Assembly: GCA_016462625.1 (NCBI GenBank)
Contig: JAEMSV010000040.1
Span: forward strand, 1 to 36,021
Direction of reading: 5' to 3'
Origin: Solirubrobacteraceae bacterium
Lineage (GTDB): Bacteria; Actinomycetota; Thermoleophilia; Solirubrobacterales; Solirubrobacteraceae
Length of the DNA stretch: 36,021 nucleotides
Shown: positions 32,178 through 36,021 of the stretch, piece after piece
Numbering within the stretch: position 1 is the first letter of the stretch
Layout: every line of letters starts with the position of its first letter
Notes under the pieces: generated by a model
The model's input: the letters and a program-made list of their open reading frames with translations, nothing else
The model's database searches: none
Told to the model about the DNA's origin: nothing
Made by a program: the position numbers and the translations under genes

Positions 32178-32960
32178 CTAGCCGCGCCCACGGCCGTTCC
32201 GGTCGTCGTCGTGGCCACGGCCGCGCTGCTTGTCGTGGCCGTCGTCGTCCTCATCGTCCTGTCCATGGTCCCGCTTTGCGCCCGCGAGCACGTGGGTTCC
32301 GTCGGCGAGCAGCAGGACCTTCAGCTCCACGGTCGCGCCGACCGTGAACTTCGTGATGTCGAACGCCGTCGGGACCGCGATGACGACGGGCGTGCCGCCG
32401 CCCTCGGGCGTGACCGTCAGCGTCCGCGCGGTCGGGTCGACCGCGGTGATCAGACCCTCGACCTCGGTGGTCCCGCGGCCCTTGACCTTGACCTCGGTCG
32501 CGGTGAGGTTCGCGCCGCTGATCGCGACCGTGACCTTGACCTTCGCCCCGAGGGCGGGGGCGGCGATCGGAGCGGCGAACGCGATGCTCACGGCCGCGCC
32601 ATCGTCGTGCTTGTCGGCGACGGTGAAGTGGTCGGCAGTGACGGCCGAGACCGTCCCGGAGACCTTCGCGCTCGTCGCGGTCCCGACGACGCGGATGCGC
32701 TTGGCGACGCCGCGGCGCGCCTTGACCTTCACGACGCTGCCGACCGCCGGGAGCGGCGCTGTGGCGTCGATGTCCTTGAGCTGGCCGCCGTGATTGGCGA
32801 CGACGAACGTGTCCGCGTCGACGTGGGCCAGAACGACGCCGTGCGTGCTGCCGTTGCCCTTGCCCTTCCCGCCGCCGTGGGCCAGAGCGGGTGCTGTGGC
32901 GAGGCCGACGACGAGCAGCAGCGCGCCGAGCGCGCTCAATGTCCGAGTGATGAGGTTCAT
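32178..32960 (-). CDS. Secreted beta-repeat protein (DUF5666-like) with charged tail
   Basis: 260 residues. A clear signal peptide (MNLITRTLSALGALLLVVGL...) ends at ALA-H (27). Three similar beta repeats follow: HGVVLAHVDADTFVVAN.., VSGTVSAVTADHFTVAD.. and VEGLITAVDPTARTLTVTPE.., the pattern of DUF5666-type OB-like domains. The last ~33 residues are Asp, His, Arg and Gly (DDEDDDGHDKQRGRG), probably disordered and able to bind metal. Function is unknown. A good ribosome site (GGAAGGGAG) precedes the ATG. It is the first gene of an operon with the tailed ECF sigma factor, and could be the outside partner of that sigma factor's tail (inference). An 18-bp inverted repeat lies 24 bp upstream. Confidence 0.75.
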   Translation of the reverse strand: MNLITRTLSALGALLLVVGLATAPALAHGGGKGKGNGSTHGVVLAHVDADTFVVANHGGQLKDIDATAPLPAVGSVVKVKARRGVAKRIRVVGTATSAKVSGTVSAVTADHFTVADKHDDGAAVSIAFAAPIAAPALGAKVKVTVAISGANLTATEVKVKGRGTTEVEGLITAVDPTARTLTVTPEGGGTPVVIAVPTAFDITKFTVGATVELKVLLLADGTHVLAGAKRDHGQDDEDDDGHDKQRGRGHDDDRNGRGRG

Positions 32961-32983
32961 GGGTCTCCCTTCCGTGACCTACC

Positions 32984-33001
32984 GGCGTCCCAAATGACGC
33001 C
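32984..33001. promoter_or_regulatory. Inverted repeat upstream of the sigma-factor operon
   Basis: GGCGTC (32984-32989) and GACGCC (32996-33001) are perfect arms around 6 bp, 23 bp before the ATG at 32960. It could be an operator or a leader hairpin. The remainder of 32961-33210 holds the CbiM promoter described separately. Confidence 0.3.
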
Positions 33002-33068
33002 ATGCCCCGGAAGACCGTGTACTGCGCCAAACGTCACAAGACTGGCGCGTTGCCGCTCATCTGGGCGA

Positions 33069-33099
33069 ATCACCCCGGTCGGACCGTGGATCACCCCGG
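33069..33099. repeat. Tandem 10-bp direct repeat upstream of the CbiM promoter
   Basis: ATCACCCCGG occurs at 33069-33078 and again at 33090-33099, a period of 21 bp (two helical turns), ending 7 bp before the -35 hexamer. This is the arrangement of tandem activator or repressor half-sites on one face of the helix. Confidence 0.45.
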
Positions 33100-33106
33100 A
33101 GCCTGG

Positions 33107-33135
33107 TTGCCAACGGCGAACGGCTGAAATAGCGT
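33107..33135 (+). promoter_or_regulatory. Promoter of the cbiM operon
   Basis: -35 TTGCCA (33107-33112), 17-bp spacer, -10 TAGCGT (33130-33135). The predicted transcript has a leader of about 70 nt with GGAGAAGGA before the ATG. A leader this short cannot hold a cobalamin riboswitch. Confidence 0.55.
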
Positions 33136-33210
33136 CGCGCGCGCCCGGGCACCGGGCCGCGGTGTCTGGTCAACGCCGCGTTGCTGCACACCGACCGGAG
33201 AAGGACACGC

Positions 33211-33840
33211 ATGCACATCCCTGACGGTTACCTCAGCTCGGAGGTCTGCGCGGTGACAAGTGTCGCCGCGGCCGGCGCGATCGGCTACGCCGTGGTCCGC
33301 GCCCGCGAGGAGCTCGACGACGCCCGCGTCCCGATGGTCGGCGCGACCGCCGCGATGGTCTTCGCGCTCGAGATGCTCAACTTCCACGTCACCGGGGGAA
33401 CCAGCGGACACCTGCTCGGCGCCGCGCTGGCGACCGTTCTGCTGGGTCCGTGGCTCGGCATGCTCGTCGTCTCCGCGGTGCTCGGGGTGCAGGCGGTGGC
33501 GTTCGCCGACGGCGGGATCGCGGTGCTCGGCGCGAACGTGCTGAACATGGCCGTGCTCGGGTCGCTCGTCACGCAGGCGATGCTCGACGGGACGCGCGCG
33601 CTGCGCGGCGACCGGTTCTCCGGCCTGCTGGGCGTCGTGGGCGTCGCGTCATGGGTCGCCGTGATGGCCGCCGCGACGGCGACGTCGTTCGAGCTGGCGG
33701 CCTCGGGAACGATCGCGCTCGCCACCGTCCTGCCGGCCATGCTCGGGGTCCACGCGCTGATCGGCATCGGCGAGGCCACGATCACCGTCGCGGTCGTGGC
33801 CGCGGTCCACGCCGTCCGGCCGCGGGCGGTGACCGCATGA
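33211..33840 (+). CDS. cbiM: CbiM/NikM: membrane S-component of a cobalt/nickel ECF transporter
   Basis: 209 residues, polytopic. The N-terminus MHIPDGYLS is the family signature; Met1, His2 and the following residues chelate the metal, which fixes the start at 33211 despite an open frame further upstream. The segments NFHVTGGTSGHLLGAALATVLLGPW and GGIAVLGANVLNMAVLG are the conserved substrate-pocket blocks. It captures Co2+ or Ni2+ for uptake; the sequence alone does not tell which. The next gene (a PDGLE/CbiN-like protein) overlaps by ATGA. The usual CbiQ and CbiO genes do not follow, so the energising module must be encoded elsewhere or be shared. Confidence 0.93.
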   Translation: MHIPDGYLSSEVCAVTSVAAAGAIGYAVVRAREELDDARVPMVGATAAMVFALEMLNFHVTGGTSGHLLGAALATVLLGPWLGMLVVSAVLGVQAVAFADGGIAVLGANVLNMAVLGSLVTQAMLDGTRALRGDRFSGLLGVVGVASWVAVMAAATATSFELAASGTIALATVLPAMLGVHALIGIGEATITVAVVAAVHAVRPRAVTA

Positions 33841-34136
33841 AGCTCGTCGCCGCGTTCGCGCTGGTCCTCGCGATCGGGCTCGCCGTCGCGGTCTCCCCGT
33901 TCGCGTCGTCATCGCCCGACGGGCTGAACAAGGTCGCCGAGGACCACGGGTTCGCGGACACCGGGAAGCTCCATGCGGTTCAGGAGGACGCGCCGATCCC
34001 CGGCTACGCCTTCCCGGGCGTGAGCAGCGACGGCGCGGCGACCGCGCTGGCCGGTCTCGCGGGGGTGCTCGGCGTATTCGTGCTGGGGACCGGGATGGCG
34101 CGCGTCCTGCGCCGCCGGCCGCACGCGACGCCGTAA
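33837..34136 (+). CDS. PDGLE-domain (CbiN-like) small membrane protein
   Basis: 99 residues with two membrane helices (about 2-22 and 68-88), both ends probably cytoplasmic. The loop carries SPDGLNKVAEDHGFADTG, the PDGLE domain that accompanies CbiM/NikM as the accessory N subunit; the motif Glu is Asn here. Family members aid metal loading of CbiM. It is translationally coupled to cbiM (ATGA, 33837-33840). A CbiQ-type gene would normally follow, but here the next gene is an unrelated secreted protein after 24 bp. Confidence 0.88.
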   Translation: MKLVAAFALVLAIGLAVAVSPFASSSPDGLNKVAEDHGFADTGKLHAVQEDAPIPGYAFPGVSSDGAATALAGLAGVLGVFVLGTGMARVLRRRPHATP

Positions 34137-34160
34137 TCGATTCACGCCGCGGATGTTGGG

Positions 34161-34997
34161 ATGGCCATGCCCTCGAAGCTGGCCATCCCCCTCGCGACTC
34201 TTGCCGCCCTCGGCGCCGCGACCCCGGCAGCCGCCGACACCCTGCTCGTCCCCGCGACCGGCGCCCAGCACCTCGCCGGCGGCGGGGGATACGCCGCGTG
34301 GTCGGCGCCCGCGGGCGACGGGCGCTTCAAGCTCGTGGTCCGCGAGCCCGGCGGTGCGGTGGCCGACGCGCCGATCTCCACCTTCCGCGCCCCGGTCGAC
34401 CCCTCGATCGGCTCGACGCGTACCGCGTTCCCGCGCAGTCTGGTCGCGGTCTACAGCCGCTGCGCAGGCAGCACGTGCGCCGTCTGGCAATACGACCTGA
34501 GGACCCGGCGCGAACGCCGGCTCGCGGCGCTCGGGAACGCGACGGCCCCGAGCGTCTCCTACGGCAGCTATGCCTTCGTCCGCCGGGCGCAGGGGACGTT
34601 CGTCAAGCCCGAGGGCGAACCCGCGCGGCGCGTGGACACCGCCTCGGCTCGCGAGACCGCGATCACCGAGAGCCGCGTGGTCTACCTCACACCCGGCGAC
34701 CAGATCCGATGGCGCTCGGTGTTTGCCGGCCGGGTCCGCACGATCGGGCGCGCACCCCGCGGGCGCGCGTTCAGCCTGGTCGCCACCCGCTACCGGATCG
34801 GCTGGCTGCAGCGCGAAGGCGGGCGGGTCGCCGCGAAGCTCAGCGACCGGATCGAGGGCGGCTCCGCGTCCGTGCGCACCGGCCGCCGGACGCTCCCGGC
34901 GTCGACCACGGGCGCCTCGATGAACGCGACCAACGTCGATCGCTACCTCGACGCGGGCGGCCTGCACCGGGTAACCCCCAACCTCTTCGCGCCGTAG
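34161..34997 (+). CDS. Secreted protein of unknown function
   Basis: 278 residues with a signal peptide (KLAIPLATLAALGAATPAAA, cleavage near residue 25). The mature part is made of short beta segments with repeated patterns (GGGGYAAWSAPAGDGRFKLVV, SLVAVYSRCAGSTCAVWQYD, APSVSYGSYAFVRR, RVVYLTPGDQIRW), like a small beta-propeller of WD40/TolB-like kind. One Cys pair (RCAGSTC) may form a disulfide. No family was recognised. GGGATGG before the start is a possible ribosome site; a second ATG two codons later would serve equally. It is 24 bp after the PDGLE gene and may be cotranscribed with cbiM, but a link to metal uptake is unproven. Confidence 0.65.
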   Translation: MAMPSKLAIPLATLAALGAATPAAADTLLVPATGAQHLAGGGGYAAWSAPAGDGRFKLVVREPGGAVADAPISTFRAPVDPSIGSTRTAFPRSLVAVYSRCAGSTCAVWQYDLRTRRERRLAALGNATAPSVSYGSYAFVRRAQGTFVKPEGEPARRVDTASARETAITESRVVYLTPGDQIRWRSVFAGRVRTIGRAPRGRAFSLVATRYRIGWLQREGGRVAAKLSDRIEGGSASVRTGRRTLPASTTGASMNATNVDRYLDAGGLHRVTPNLFAP

Positions 34998-35012
34998 TGC
35001 CAGACTCCCGGC

Positions 35013-35777
35013 ATGCTGCTCCGCCCCACCGACGAAGGCCTGCTGGCCATCGGCCAGACTTCGCACGCGTGGATCTCGGGCCAGCTCGCGCGGGTCTGGG
35101 GCAACGCGGAGTTCGGCGCGGTCGTCCCGCGCGAGGAGATCTGCCTCGCCGCCGAGCAGCACGATGTCGGCATGGCCGAGTGGGACCGGCATCCCCAGCT
35201 CGACCCGGAGACGAGCCGGCCGCGCGACTTCATGCACCTCCCCGTCGGGCTGCACCTCGCCCTGTGGCGCGCCGCGCCCGGGAAGCTCCTGACCCAGAGC
35301 GCCTACGCGGCGCTCCTGTGCTCCATGCACGGGGTCGCGCTCCAGCGGTTCCGCGACCTCGACGCGATTCCGGCGGCCGATGCCGACGACGTCCGCGCGT
35401 TCCTGGTCGAGCAGCGGGTGTTCCAGGACCGCCTGCGCGCGCAGCTGGGCCGCGACGAGGCCGAGGTCGAGCGCAACCAGCAGCTGATCTGGACGTGGGA
35501 CGCGCTCTCGCTCGCCATCTGCCTGGACTGGGCGCCTTACACGCAGCGAGACGTCCCGGCCGCCGGCGGCGGGGCCGTCGAGCTCCGGCTCCTCCCCGAC
35601 GACCTCGGCGGCGGCCACTCGCTCGACCCGTGGCCGTTCGTCACCGACACCGTCACCGTCCACGCCGAGGGCCGCATCCTGCGCCCGGACACGTTCGCCG
35701 ACGAGGCCGAGCTCCACGCCGCGCTCCTCGACGCGCCCCTGCGGCGCCTGACGTTCTCACTGCGACCTCGCCGCTAG
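35013..35777 (+). CDS. DUF3891-family protein
   Basis: 254 residues, soluble. The block IGQTSHAWISGQLARVWGN followed by EEICLAAEQHDVGMAEWDRHP, with LDPETSRPRDFMHLP after it, is the DUF3891 pattern. The His18 and His-Asp (EQHD) residues resemble a metal site of HD-domain type, but the family has no established activity. The C-terminal part (SLDPWPFVTDTVTVHAEGR) is beta-rich. The start ATG is 15 bp after the previous stop, on the same strand. Its TAG stop is shared in the bases CTAG with the stop of the convergent SDR gene. Confidence 0.8.
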   Translation: MLLRPTDEGLLAIGQTSHAWISGQLARVWGNAEFGAVVPREEICLAAEQHDVGMAEWDRHPQLDPETSRPRDFMHLPVGLHLALWRAAPGKLLTQSAYAALLCSMHGVALQRFRDLDAIPAADADDVRAFLVEQRVFQDRLRAQLGRDEAEVERNQQLIWTWDALSLAICLDWAPYTQRDVPAAGGGAVELRLLPDDLGGGHSLDPWPFVTDTVTVHAEGRILRPDTFADEAELHAALLDAPLRRLTFSLRPRR

Positions 35778-36021
35778 GAGAGCGGGTCCACGCGGCCGGC
35801 GCCGCTGCGCCCGCCGTCGACGACCAGCACCGCGCCTGTCGTGTACCCGCCCGCGCGAGACGCGAGGTAGACCGCCGTTCCGCCGATCTCCTCCGCGCGG
35901 CCGAGCCGGCCCATCGGGATCGAGTTCGTCACGAGGTCGTGCACCGCCTCGTTGTCGGTGATGAAGCGCGAGAGCTTGCTGGGGAACGTGCCCGGCGCGA
36001 TCGCGTTGACGGTGATCTCCG
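35774..36021 (-). CDS. C-terminal end of a short-chain dehydrogenase (partial)
   Basis: The frame enters from the right edge and ends with TAG at 35776-35774 (about 81 residues). It reads EITVNAIAPGTFPSK near the edge, then IPMGRLGRAEEIGGTAVYLA, YTTGAVLVVDGG and a short tail. This is the C-terminal third of a FabG/gluconate-5-dehydrogenase-like SDR (VNxIxPG, then GRxGxxEEI, then VDGG). The catalytic part lies outside the window. Its stop codon overlaps that of the DUF3891 gene. Confidence 0.92.
   Translation of the reverse strand, partial: EITVNAIAPGTFPSKLSRFITDNEAVHDLVTNSIPMGRLGRAEEIGGTAVYLASRAGGYTTGAVLVVDGGRSGAGRVDPLS

Noticed and set aside
33000..33210. Cobalamin or Ni/Co riboswitch before cbiM
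   Set aside because: No B12-box-like conserved sequence seen, and the predicted promoter leaves a leader of only about 70 nt.

Overview
High-GC bacterial chromosome of actinobacterial type. The GC-biased codon usage, the abundance of GTG/TTG starts, -10-like TAnnnT hexamers sitting 6-8 nt before start codons (leaderless mRNAs), an ABC1 kinase, a LAL-type LuxR regulator and several TetR regulators all fit Actinomycetota. The set of secreted proteins and the DUF3891 and Vps62-like genes suggest Thermoleophilia/Solirubrobacterales, but that placement is inference. There is no CRISPR array, transposase, integrase or tRNA. The only RNA gene seen is a tmRNA.

Layout. (1) 1-2497: the end of a TetR gene, a cytochrome P450 and two divergent cupins. 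(2) 2502-5710: two overlapping paralogous TetR genes divergent from a His-rich membrane protein, with a long dyad operator between them. (3) 5781-13509: alpha/beta hydrolase, group III truncated haemoglobin, SGNH hydrolase, SMP-30 lactonase, acetyltransferase, secreted lipase, Vps62-like exported protein, quinone oxidoreductase under a SoxR/MerR-type promoter, and a tandem-GNAT acetyltransferase. (4) 13469-16560: ABC1 kinase, a possible 43-aa antisense-overlapping gene and an MFS exporter. (5) 16622-23972: a LAL (LuxR) regulator between two genes that share one promoter box (the MFS exporter and a 1,097-aa secreted protein with a hidden papain-like domain), then a second secreted protein. (6) 24146-27807: TetR, a secreted Vgb-like propeller, a hydrolase and a ketopantoate-reductase-like gene. 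(7) 27995-28357: tmRNA. (8) 28410-30764: SDR and amidase. (9) 30807-32960: a secreted beta-repeat protein and an ECF sigma factor with a membrane/charged tail, in one operon. (10) 33211-36021: CbiM and PDGLE subunits of a Co/Ni ECF transporter without CbiQ/CbiO, a secreted protein, DUF3891 and the end of an SDR gene.

The best candidate for an undescribed system is the LAL regulon at 15121-22898. Both flanking genes carry a 25-bp box (24/25 identical) that overlaps the -35 hexamer of a promoter with a 17-bp spacer, a -10 hexamer and a 6-nt gap to ATG in both cases. The inferred unit is one large ATP-binding regulator controlling an exporter and a secreted cysteine-peptidase-like protein.

Other strong regulatory signals are the SoxR-like box in the 19-bp spacer of the quinone oxidoreductase promoter and the 32-bp TetR operator. 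Almost all convergent gene pairs here are separated by 4 bp or less, or overlap.
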